Under the pieces are notes generated by a model that was not told where the DNA came from, did no database searches, and saw only the letters and a program-made list of their open reading frames with translations. 18,236 nt of DNA from an uncultured Elusimicrobium sp. (lineage in GTDB: Bacteria; Elusimicrobiota; Elusimicrobia; Elusimicrobiales; Elusimicrobiaceae): assembly GCA_946061795.1 (NCBI GenBank), contig CAMGSK010000010.1, positions 1-18,236 on the forward strand, written 5' to 3'. The number at the start of each line of letters is the position of its first letter. Within the stretch, counting starts at the first letter, position 1. A program made the position numbers and the translations under genes. Shown here in pieces: positions 1 through 5,914 of the stretch.

Positions 1-2
1 AC

Positions 3-1631
3 CAGCCCGCGCTGCCGGAAATCCTTAAAAAAGGTCCCTGCTTCATCAAAACCAAAACCGGCAAAGCCACCCAAAGCGTAGCCGACCAGGCCACCGTCAA
101 AAAAATGTTTGCCAACACCTACGGCATGCCGGAAATCACCTTTGTAAAAGGAGCCAACCCGGCCATAGGCAAAAAAGCCGTCAGAGCGGCCGTGGTTCTT
201 TCCGGAGGGCAGGCCCCCGGCGGACACAACGTGATTGCGGGCTTGTTGGACGGACTGAAAAAAGCCAATCCGAAAAACAAACTCTTTGGTTTCTTGGGCG
301 GCCCCAGCGGCATTTTGGAAGCCAACTGGAAAGAAATCACCCCCAAACTCATGGAAAGCTACCGCAACACCGGCGGTTTTGATTTGATTCAATCCGGCCG
401 CACCAAAATTGAAACGGAAGAACAGCTGGCTTTGGCCTTGGCGAATTTAAAGAAAAACAAAGTCAACGCCCTCATTATCGTAGGCGGGGACGACTCCAAC
501 ACCAACGCCGGCGTTTTGGCCGAATATTTCAAACAGCACGGATCCGACATCAGCGTCATCGGCGTACCCAAAACCATTGACGGCGACTTGAAAAACGACA
601 AAATTGAAACTTCCTTCGGTTTCGACACCGCCACCAAAATTTACGCCGAAATGGTGGGCAACATCTGCCGCGACGTCAACTCCGCCCGCAAATACTGGCA
701 CTTTGTGCGTTTGATGGGGCGCAGCGCGTCTCATATTACGCTGGAAGTGGCGCATAAAACGCATCCGAACGTCACGCTGGTAGGCGAAGAAGTTTTGGCC
801 AAAAAAATGACGCTCAAACAAATCATTGACTATTTGGCCGGCATTATTGTCGCCCGCTCCAAACAGGGCAAAAACTTCGGCGTCGTGTTGGTGCCGGAAG
901 GCTTGATTGAATTCATTCCCGAGATGAAAGCCTTGATCGCGGAACTGAACGATTTGCTGGCCGACCATGAAGCGGAACTGGCGAAAATGAACTCCATCGC
1001 GGAGAAAAAAGCTCTCGTCATTTCCAAACTCCCCACCAAGCTGGCCGCATTGATGCACTCCCTGCCCGAAGGCATCGCCTCCCAGCTCATGCTGGACCGC
1101 GACCCGCACGGCAACGTACAGGTTTCTTTGATTGAAACCGAAAAACTGTTGGTGGAAATGGTGCGCGCCAAACTGGACGAGCTGAAAAAAGCCGGCAAAT
1201 ACAGCGGCAAATTCTCCGCCATCATGCATTTCTTCGGCTACGAAGGCCGCTGCGGTGTGCCCTCCACCTTTGACGCCAATTACACCTATGCGTTGGGCTA
1301 CAATGCCGCCGCGCTGGCTTTGAACGGCTGCAGCGGGTATTTATCCTCCGTACGCAAATTGACGCGCAAACCGCAGCAATGGGAATGCGGCGGCGTGCCT
1401 TTGACGATGATGATGAACATTGAACGCCGCAAAGGCAAAGAAAAACCGGTCATCCGCAAAGCGCTGGTGGAACTGAACGGAGAACCGTTCAAACAGTTCG
1501 CCAAAAAACGCGAAATGTGGGCGATGAGCGAATCCTATTTCTTCCCGGGCCCTATCCAATATTTCGGTCCCGCGGAAGTGACGGATCTCATCACCTGCAC
1601 CCTGCGCTTTGAAAGAGAAAGCAAAAAATAA
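3..1631 (+). CDS. pfp: Pyrophosphate-dependent 6-phosphofructokinase, 5'-truncated by window edge
   Basis: This enzyme reversibly phosphorylates fructose 6-phosphate to fructose 1,6-bisphosphate in the cytoplasm, using pyrophosphate instead of ATP. The frame is open to the left edge and the residues before Met at 105 (QPALPEILKKGPCF) look like family N-terminus, so that Met is internal and a few codons are missing. About 542 residues are visible, which matches the long plant/spirochaete-type PPi-PFK (about 550) and not the 320-residue ATP enzyme. Counting from the Met at 105: GGQAPGGHN at 34-42 (phosphate loop), GGDDSNT at 127-133 (second Asp typical of PPi use), PKTIDGDL at 155-162 (catalytic Asp and PPi-type Lys), MGRSASH at 204-210. 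An insertion rich in Leu, Glu and Lys follows at about 270-330, as in long-type enzymes. A strong terminator follows. The family is sure; PPi specificity is inferred from the motifs. Confidence 0.95.
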   Translation, partial: QPALPEILKKGPCFIKTKTGKATQSVADQATVKKMFANTYGMPEITFVKGANPAIGKKAVRAAVVLSGGQAPGGHNVIAGLLDGLKKANPKNKLFGFLGGPSGILEANWKEITPKLMESYRNTGGFDLIQSGRTKIETEEQLALALANLKKNKVNALIIVGGDDSNTNAGVLAEYFKQHGSDISVIGVPKTIDGDLKNDKIETSFGFDTATKIYAEMVGNICRDVNSARKYWHFVRLMGRSASHITLEVAHKTHPNVTLVGEEVLAKKMTLKQIIDYLAGIIVARSKQGKNFGVVLVPEGLIEFIPEMKALIAELNDLLADHEAELAKMNSIAEKKALVISKLPTKLAALMHSLPEGIASQLMLDRDPHGNVQVSLIETEKLLVEMVRAKLDELKKAGKYSGKFSAIMHFFGYEGRCGVPSTFDANYTYALGYNAAALALNGCSGYLSSVRKLTRKPQQWECGGVPLTMMMNIERRKGKEKPVIRKALVELNGEPFKQFAKKREMWAMSESYFFPGPIQYFGPAEVTDLITCTLRFERESKK

Positions 1632-1650
1632 ATTCAGACGCAGAATATTC

Positions 1651-1683
1651 AAAAAGCGGAGCGAATCATCGCTCCGCTTTTTT
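1651..1683 (+). terminator. Rho-independent terminator of pfp
   Basis: A perfect 9-bp stem, GCGGAGCGA at 1656-1664 with TCGCTCCGC at 1669-1677, closes the four-base loop ATCA. It is flanked by AAAAA before and a T-run after (1678-1683), so it could work in both directions. It starts 20 bases after the pfp stop codon. Confidence 0.92.
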
Positions 1684-1749
1684 GCCGCCGGATTACCAGA
1701 GAGCAGGGAGAAGAATCACTTCTTTGAAAAAACCCTTTCGCTTCCCGAT

Positions 1750-1786
1750 AAAAAACGCCCCCGGGATGAGTGAACCGGAGGCGTTT
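1750..1786 (-). terminator. Rho-independent terminator, minus strand
   Basis: On the minus strand AAACGCCUCCGG (1786-1775) pairs with CCGGGGGCGUUU (1764-1753), 12 bp with one U-G wobble, followed by a run of six U. On the plus strand the wobble becomes a mismatch and the T-run is only three bases, so the minus strand is favoured. Confidence 0.75.
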
Positions 1787-1887
1787 GCCGGAAGAAGGGA
1801 ACTCTTCTGCCGGCTGTGGGGGATTGGTAAAATTTCATCCTGCGCGGCATTCCCGCCCGTATGGCCGCCAAGAGCAAAACGCCTTTC
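1750..1887 (-). ncRNA. Possible third structured small RNA of the cluster (weak)
   Basis: No convincing protein gene lies here, but the minus strand ends in a strong intrinsic terminator (1750-1786) that must end some transcript. Read on the minus strand, the order resembles the two RNAs upstream. There is a GGCGUUUUGC-like start, a GC-rich hairpin, a short segment GGAUGA, the hairpin at 1787-1814 (GCCGG and AGAAG pair with CUUCU and CCGGC), then the terminator. The terminator loop contains UCAUCC, which could pair 6 bp with GGAUGA and give the same crossing topology as the other two copies. A possible -10, TATCAA, lies at 1894-1899. Primary sequence is barely alike, so membership in the family is inference, and the 5' end is a guess from the -10. 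Confidence 0.3.
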
Positions 1888-1938
1888 TTTTGCTTGATAC
1901 GCATTTGGCCTTCAGCGAAAGCGGCGCCGCCCATACAC

Positions 1939-1994
1939 AAAAAAGGCAGCGTTTGTTTTTAGAAAGTTTTCACACATTCCTAAACAAAGCTGCC
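1939..1994 (-). terminator. Terminator of small RNA copy 1
   Basis: GGCAGC (minus, 1994-1989) pairs with GCUGCC (1950-1945), extended inward by UUUGUUU with AAACAAA. The loop holds the 3' pseudoknot strand. Six U (1944-1939) follow directly. Confidence 0.65.
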
Positions 1995-2096
1995 TTTCCG
2001 TGTAAATCCTTACACGGAGAAAACAGCCTTGTCTTTAGGTGAAAACTGTTCGCCGGAAGCGAACTGTCCCCTCCCGGGGCTAAAAACAAAGCAAAA
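1939..2096 (-). ncRNA. Structured small RNA, copy 1, with pseudoknot and U-run terminator
   Basis: This is a non-coding element of unknown function, transcribed on the minus strand. In RNA order it has: hairpin CCCC-GGGA-GGGG (2079-2068); hairpin GUUCGC/GCGAAC (2064-2048); pseudoknot strand AGUUUUCAC (2047-2039); a weak hairpin AAGACA/UGUUUU (2035-2020); a perfect 8-bp hairpin CCGUGUAA/UUACACGG with loop GGAU (2017-1998); and a terminator stem GGCAGC (1994-1989) with GCUGCC (1950-1945) followed by six U. The terminator loop carries GUGAAAACU (1973-1965), complementary over 9 bp to the pseudoknot strand. Copy 2 has the same order with compensatory changes. A TATAAT at 2108-2103 predicts a 5' end near 2096. 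It lies downstream of the rpsI terminator, so it probably has its own promoter. I do not recognise the family. Confidence 0.6.
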
Positions 2097-2102
2097 ACGC
2101 CA

Positions 2103-2131
2103 ATTATAAACCGATACAGCCCATTATTAAA
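2103..2131 (-). promoter_or_regulatory. Putative promoter of small RNA copy 1
   Basis: On the minus strand a perfect -10 box TATAAT (2108-2103) lies 17 bases after a weak -35 box TTTAAT (2131-2126). The predicted start, about 2096, falls just before the first structured part of the RNA. Confidence 0.5.
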
Positions 2132-2222
2132 ACACAGCCGCGTCCCGTTTGCGGTATTCCGCCAAAAACAATGCCGGGATATTCCGCCTGCATATACGGA
2201 GCAATAAGCAAAACCGAGACGC

Positions 2223-2279
2223 AAAAAAAGACAGCGTTTCGTTAGGGCAGTTGTCACACAGCCGTTAACGGACGCTGCC
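2223..2279 (-). terminator. Terminator of small RNA copy 2
   Basis: On the minus strand GGCAGCGU pairs with ACGCUGUC (one G-U wobble, which would be an A-C mismatch on the plus strand), extended by CGUUA with UAACG. Seven U follow. Confidence 0.65.
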
Positions 2280-2388
2280 TTACTGTGTAATTCCTTACAC
2301 AGTTAAACGGCAGTACCGTTTTCGGGGTGACAACTTCCGCCCTTTCGGGCAGATGTTCCGCCGGCTGCGGACCCAAAAACAAGCCTAT
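2223..2388 (-). ncRNA. Structured small RNA, copy 2, with pseudoknot and U-run terminator
   Basis: This is a paralogue of the RNA at 1939-2096, in the same orientation. In RNA order it has: hairpin GU(U)CCGC/GCGGAC region (2372-2355); hairpin CUGCCC-GAAA-GGGCGG (2352-2337), a GNRA tetraloop on this strand only; pseudoknot strand AGUUGUCAC (2335-2327); hairpin AAACGG/CCGUUU (2321-2305); a perfect 9-bp hairpin with loop GGAA (2303-2282); and terminator stem GGCAGCGU (2279-2272) with its partner at 2237-2230, then seven U (2229-2223). The terminator loop contains GUGACAACU (2257-2249), which pairs 9 bp with the pseudoknot strand. A possible -10, TATCAA (2399-2394), puts the 5' end near 2387. Function is unknown, and the first hairpins differ most from copy 1. 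Confidence 0.58.
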
Positions 2389-2451
2389 TTAACTTGATAA
2401 AACGAATCTTTTACGACTCTTAAGTATTATGACAAAAATCACCTGAAAAGT

Positions 2452-2479
2452 AAACCCCTTCTCCGAAGAGAAGGGGTTT
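2452..2479 (-). terminator. Terminator of the rplM-rpsI operon
   Basis: A 12-bp perfect stem closes a UUCG tetraloop when read on the minus strand (CGAA on plus). The arms are at 2479-2468 and 2463-2452. Only a broken U-rich tail follows (UUUACUUUUC), so some read-through into the small-RNA region is possible. It starts 24 bases after the rpsI stop. Confidence 0.8.
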
Positions 2480-2503
2480 GAAAAACACTGGGTTTGAAAA
2501 CGC

Positions 2504-2899
2504 TTAACGTTTGGAGAACTGGAAGCGTTTTCTGGCGCCCGGCTGACCGGGTTTCTTTCTTTCGACCATTCTGGGGTCGCGGGTCAAGAAGCCGGCTTTT
2601 TTCACGGCTTTTTTCAGCTCTTCGCTGATTTCGGCCACGGAGCGGGCGATGGCGTGGCGCAAAGCGCCCGCCTGGGAAGAAATGCCGCCGCCCTGCACTT
2701 TGGCGGTCACGTCATATTCTTTTTCCAAGCTGGTGACCGTAAGCGGAGCTTTCACGGTAGCCTGGTATTTTTCGTGGCCTTTGAAATAGTCGGCCAAAGC
2801 TTTGGCGTTGACGGTAATCACGCCGGTGCCTTTTACCAATTTGGCCTGCGCGACGGAAGTTTTGCGGCGGCCGGTTTTAATTTCTTTGGTATTGTTCAT
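2504..2899 (-). CDS. rpsI: 30S ribosomal protein S9
   Basis: S9 is a small-subunit protein whose C-terminal tail reaches the P-site tRNA. The 131-residue length matches the bacterial family. Visible hallmarks are TGRRKTSVAQ near residues 9-18, GGGISSQAGALRHAIAR in the middle, and the basic C-terminus ending RKRFQFSKR, the tail that contacts tRNA. It lies 15 bases after rplM, the usual L13-S9 pair, and a strong hairpin terminator follows. A GAGGGA stretch lies upstream of the ATG at a somewhat long distance. Confidence 0.98.
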   Translation of the reverse strand: MNNTKEIKTGRRKTSVAQAKLVKGTGVITVNAKALADYFKGHEKYQATVKAPLTVTSLEKEYDVTAKVQGGGISSQAGALRHAIARSVAEISEELKKAVKKAGFLTRDPRMVERKKPGQPGARKRFQFSKR

Positions 2900-2914
2900 A
2901 AAAGTCTGTCCCTC

Positions 2915-3340
2915 TTATTTGGCAAATCTGCCGGCGAATTCGTGCTCTTCGCCGCTGAAAAGGCGCAAGCGTTTCATGCGCGGGGCGCGAAGGCGGTTGA
3001 CGTCCAACATGCGTTTGACGGCCAATTCCAGCACTTTGGTGGAATCCTTTTCAAACTGGCGTTTGAGCGGGGTTTCTTTGGCGCCTTTGGCGTAGCCGGA
3101 GTGGGAGAAATACACTTTTTCTTCCATTTTGTTTCCGGTCACTTTAATCTTGTCCGTGTTGGTCACGACAACAAAATCACCGCAATCCATATGAGGGGCG
3201 TAGGTTCTTTTGTGTTTGCCCATCAGCAGCACGGCCACGCGGGTGGCCAGTCTGCCCAGGGTCTGTCCCGTGGCGTCAATATGATGCCATTTGCGGGTGG
3301 TTTCAACTTCCTTGACGGAAGGCAAAAAAGTTTTCGTCAT
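2915..3340 (-). CDS. rplM: 50S ribosomal protein L13
   Basis: L13 is an early-assembling large-subunit protein that binds 23S rRNA. I take the start at the ATG at 3340, giving 141 residues (family about 142) that begin MTKTFLPSVKEVETTRKWH. The frame stays open 18 codons further up, but that part runs through the leader hairpin and has no family similarity. Hallmarks are WHHIDATGQTLGRLATRVA, LMGKHKRTYAPHMDCGDFVV, and KVYFSHSGYAKGAKE, with MLDVNRLRAPRMKRLRLF near the end. The start has AAAGG about 13 bases upstream, a rather long spacing. It is the first gene of the rplM-rpsI operon. Confidence 0.97.
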   Translation of the reverse strand: MTKTFLPSVKEVETTRKWHHIDATGQTLGRLATRVAVLLMGKHKRTYAPHMDCGDFVVVTNTDKIKVTGNKMEEKVYFSHSGYAKGAKETPLKRQFEKDSTKVLELAVKRMLDVNRLRAPRMKRLRLFSGEEHEFAGRFAK

Positions 3341-3363
3341 AAGTTTGTGTTTACCTTTTGTTA

Positions 3364-3397
3364 TTAAAGCGCAGCGGAGTGGTGGCCGCCGCATTAA
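3364..3397 (-). promoter_or_regulatory. Leader hairpin upstream of rplM
   Basis: In the roughly 70-base untranslated leader, the minus strand folds GCGGCGG (3392-3386) with CCGCUGC (3377-3371), 7 bp with a G-U pair. It is flanked by UUAA on both sides that can extend the stem. L13-S9 operons in other bacteria have autoregulatory leaders; whether this hairpin is one is inference. Confidence 0.4.
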
Positions 3398-3417
3398 TGA
3401 CTCGTGGTTTCCTGTAT

Positions 3418-3446
3418 ATTATACAAAAACGAAACGGCGATGTATA
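3418..3446 (-). promoter_or_regulatory. Promoter of rplM-rpsI
   Basis: On the minus strand TATACA (3446-3441) and a perfect TATAAT (3423-3418) are separated by 17 bases. This gives a start near 3411 and a leader of about 70 bases, and it sits just after the dusB stop codon. Confidence 0.7.
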
Positions 3447-3452
3447 GGGGAA

Positions 3453-4424
3453 TCAGAAAGAAATGCTTTGAAACAGCGCACGGACGTCCGCCAGATTTTC
3501 CATACGAACAAAGCGTCCGCGCGTCTCCGCGGCGTTGGGAAAGCCGCGCAGCCAGTAGCCGGAGGTTTTTTTGCTCCGCCCCAAGCCGATTTTCTCCCCG
3601 TAGCGGGACACGTTTTCTTCTATCAAAGCCAAATAAATTTCCACCCGGCGGGCGCTGGTGAGAGGAAGCGGCTTTTGCCCGGCCAGTTCTTGCGCTATAT
3701 CCTGAAAAACGTACGGATTGCCCACCGCCGCCCGGCCGATAAGCAGTCCGGCGCAGCCCGCGTCAAAAAAAGCCTTCGCCGTGCGGCCGTCTGCAATTCC
3801 TCCGTTGCCGAAGACGGGTATTTTCACCGCCGCGCACACTTTGGCCAGCGCGTCCAAATCCGGTTCTCCGGCGTGCACGTCTTCAGCCGCGCGCGCATGC
3901 ATCATGACGGCGGCCGCCCCTTCGCTTTCCGCCACACGGGCCATTTCGTCGCCCAACAAAACGCCCCGCTTCAGCGCGATACGCGTTTTCAGGGTGACGG
4001 GCACTTTGACGGCTTTTACCGCCGCCGCCACCAGCCGGCCTAAATGCACGGGGTCTTTCATCAACACACAGCCGGCGCCGGCTTTATTAATTTTTTTAAC
4101 TGGGCAGCCCGCATTAATATCAATAATATCCGCTCCGCGGGCTTCGGCCGCGCGGGCGGCTTCGGAAATGGTTTGCTCATCCGAGCCGAAGATTTGCATA
4201 GAAACGGGTTTTTCACTCTCGTCCACGCGCAGCATGCGCAAACTGCGCGGGCTGGCATAATGCAGTGCATGCGCAGACACCATTTCTGCGCACACCACCC
4301 CAGCTCCGCCGCGCAGGCACAAGGCGCGGAACGGGCCGTCCGTCACGCCCGCCATAGGCGCCAGCCATAAATTGTTCGGCGCGGTAAAAGAACCGATTTT
4401 TATGGAACGAACCTCCGCACTCAC
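3453..4424 (-). CDS. dusB: tRNA-dihydrouridine synthase, DusB-like
   Basis: This is an FMN- and NADPH-dependent enzyme that reduces uridine to dihydrouridine in tRNA. I chose the GTG at 4424: it overlaps the upstream stop as GTGA and has GGAGG 8 bases before it, giving 323 residues, the usual DusB size. An ATG at 4439 with GGAAGG upstream is the alternative. In this numbering: LAPMAGVTDGPFR at 21-33 (FMN-binding N-terminus of the TIM barrel), NAGCP with catalytic Cys107, LKTRIALKRG, a His-containing HARA where HGRT is usual, FGNGGI, and IGRAAVGNPYVF near the FMN phosphate. The C-terminal helical tRNA-binding part follows. It is the last gene of the group begun by two 5'-nucleotidase paralogues, with no obvious functional link. 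The DusB subtype is likely, not proven. Confidence 0.92.
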   Translation of the reverse strand: MSAEVRSIKIGSFTAPNNLWLAPMAGVTDGPFRALCLRGGAGVVCAEMVSAHALHYASPRSLRMLRVDESEKPVSMQIFGSDEQTISEAARAAEARGADIIDINAGCPVKKINKAGAGCVLMKDPVHLGRLVAAAVKAVKVPVTLKTRIALKRGVLLGDEMARVAESEGAAAVMMHARAAEDVHAGEPDLDALAKVCAAVKIPVFGNGGIADGRTAKAFFDAGCAGLLIGRAAVGNPYVFQDIAQELAGQKPLPLTSARRVEIYLALIEENVSRYGEKIGLGRSKKTSGYWLRGFPNAAETRGRFVRMENLADVRALFQSISF

Positions 4425-5914
4425 GGCTGCGCCCTCCATCTTCCGCCTTCCGGAGAGGAAGCGGCTTTGTTTCCCGCCAGACACAAGCGCAATACGGTGC
4501 GCATTTCCACCTGCGTATTTTTAAACTCCAACGAATCAATAAATGCATCATGCCCCGCGCCGCCGGCCAACATATGGTCCGTGACGGCCACGCGGTACGA
4601 CTCGTCGGCTGATATGGGAACTCCTCCTGCAGAAGCAGACAAAATGCGCTTGCCCGCAGGAGCCTGGGGATTATAACGCACGCGCAGTCCTGAAATTTGC
4701 GCAAAGTTATCCGGCACAGACAAGCCGGCCTCTAACGCCGCCAGCAAAGCCGCCCCTTTCATCGTCAAATACGTGACGTTGTCAGCGTACGGATACAGAG
4801 TATATAAATCATACTGGGTAATCTGCCCGGCCGGGAGGTCGGCGCGCAGAGAATCGGCGTTCACAACGGCGGCGTCGGCCTTGGCCCATTTGCGCAGACA
4901 GTCGGCGGCCCAGTCTCCCAAAGAAGACTCCGCGTTTAAATCGCCCCGCAAAGGCTCCGCCAGTTTCCCTACAGGGCGGTTCATCTGCGCCCGGGCGGTG
5001 CGGCGGACGGCGGCAATTTGTTCAGCCACCGTTTCGTCTTCTCCAAAGTCGCGCCGGTAAAGAGTGACGTCTTCAAAGCGGGCGTCCGACAAAACGCCGT
5101 TCCTGTCAAAAAACAAGCTGACGCGCCCCACCCCGTCCAATTTGGAACCGGGATAAACGATAAGCGTCTTTCCCACGCGGGAAGTTTCGGCGGCGTCTCT
5201 GCCTAAATTGGAGCTCAAAACGACGTCAATGCCGCCCACTTCTTCGGCCAGTACGGCGTCCGTCACCGCGGTTTTGTCATCCGGCGCGCCCAACGCACTG
5301 ATAAGCACCACGGCCTGCGCCCCTTTTTCGCGCAGGAGCTGCACCATTTCGCGCGCGGCGGGAATTTCCGGCAAAACCGTCAGCCCGCCCAAACGGCGAA
5401 GGCCTTTTACCGCCTCTTGGCCCACCAACCCAAATACGCCTATTTTATAGCCGCCGGCGTCCTCCAGCAAATACGCTTTGGCTCCGGCGGGCAGTTTATC
5501 CCCGGGCAGACGGACGTTGGAAAGCACAAAAGGCGCGGGGGAGTCTTTAATCATTTGGCTCAAAGCCCCCCAGCCGTAGGTCAAATCTTTGCCGGTAAAC
5601 AAACGTCCGGAATAGGGGATGGAAGCGGCGGCGGAATTAAAATAATCGCCTTTGGTCAGCGTGCCTTCGGGAGTTTGAGCAAACCAGTTTCCTCCTTCCA
5701 AAAGCACAAAAGGAAGAGTTTGTTTGTCCAAAAAAGACTTCAAAACAGAAAGACCGCCCGTCACTTCATTGCCGTAGCGCGGCTCGGGCCGCGGCCAAAA
5801 GACGCCTTCTATATCCGAAGTAAAAAACAAATTCACGGAAGGCTCTTCCGTTTTGCCGCAGCCCGCGCAGCACAGCAAACAGCTTACCAAAAGCAAACGG
5901 ACGAATTTTTTCAT
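4421..5914 (-). CDS. Lipoprotein of the 5'-nucleotidase family with degenerate catalytic domain
   Basis: A 497-residue paralogue of the two secreted nucleotidases upstream. The N-terminus is a lipoprotein signal (MKKFVRLLLVSCLLCCAGC, lipobox CAGC with Cys19), so it is membrane-anchored. The metallophosphoesterase domain (about 28-280) has lost its metal ligands. SDxHG is SDIEG, LDxGD is LEGGN, GNHE is absent (the region reads LTYGWGALSQM), the VHD motif is VLISALG, and GGHAH is replaced by SSNLGR. The C-terminal 5'-nucleotidase domain (about 305-480) is better kept (LGDWAADCL, YPYADNV) but the NNGG substrate loop reads NADS. It is coupled to the upstream intact enzyme by an ATGA overlap and to dusB by GTGA. 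I infer a non-hydrolysing binding or scaffold protein; an altered activity cannot be excluded. Confidence 0.85.
   Translation of the reverse strand: MKKFVRLLLVSCLLCCAGCGKTEEPSVNLFFTSDIEGVFWPRPEPRYGNEVTGGLSVLKSFLDKQTLPFVLLEGGNWFAQTPEGTLTKGDYFNSAAASIPYSGRLFTGKDLTYGWGALSQMIKDSPAPFVLSNVRLPGDKLPAGAKAYLLEDAGGYKIGVFGLVGQEAVKGLRRLGGLTVLPEIPAAREMVQLLREKGAQAVVLISALGAPDDKTAVTDAVLAEEVGGIDVVLSSNLGRDAAETSRVGKTLIVYPGSKLDGVGRVSLFFDRNGVLSDARFEDVTLYRRDFGEDETVAEQIAAVRRTARAQMNRPVGKLAEPLRGDLNAESSLGDWAADCLRKWAKADAAVVNADSLRADLPAGQITQYDLYTLYPYADNVTYLTMKGAALLAALEAGLSVPDNFAQISGLRVRYNPQAPAGKRILSASAGGVPISADESYRVAVTDHMLAGGAGHDAFIDSLEFKNTQVEMRTVLRLCLAGNKAASSPEGGRWRAQP

Noticed and set aside
447..1229. Minus-strand open frame of 260 codons inside pfp
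   Set aside because: Composition is Phe/His/Gln/Val-rich, as expected for an antisense shadow, and the plus-strand frame is a clear PPi-PFK.
1716..1940. Minus-strand open frame of 74 codons
   Set aside because: The terminator at 1750-1786 and the hairpin at 1787-1814 lie inside it, it has no recognisable domain, and no ribosome site is seen; the stretch is better read as RNA structure.
1998..2303. SRP RNA (GGAA tetraloop)
   Set aside because: The GGAA/GGAU loops sit on plain perfect stems without the conserved internal loops of the SRP domain IV, and two tandem copies would be odd.
1939..2390. MITE or transposon ends as explanation of the repeated element
   Set aside because: The similarity is in pairing pattern rather than in identical sequence, there are no terminal inverted repeats bounding a unit, no target duplications and no transposase nearby.
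2654..3367. Plus-strand open frame of 237 codons
   Set aside because: It is antisense to rpsI and rplM, both unmistakable.
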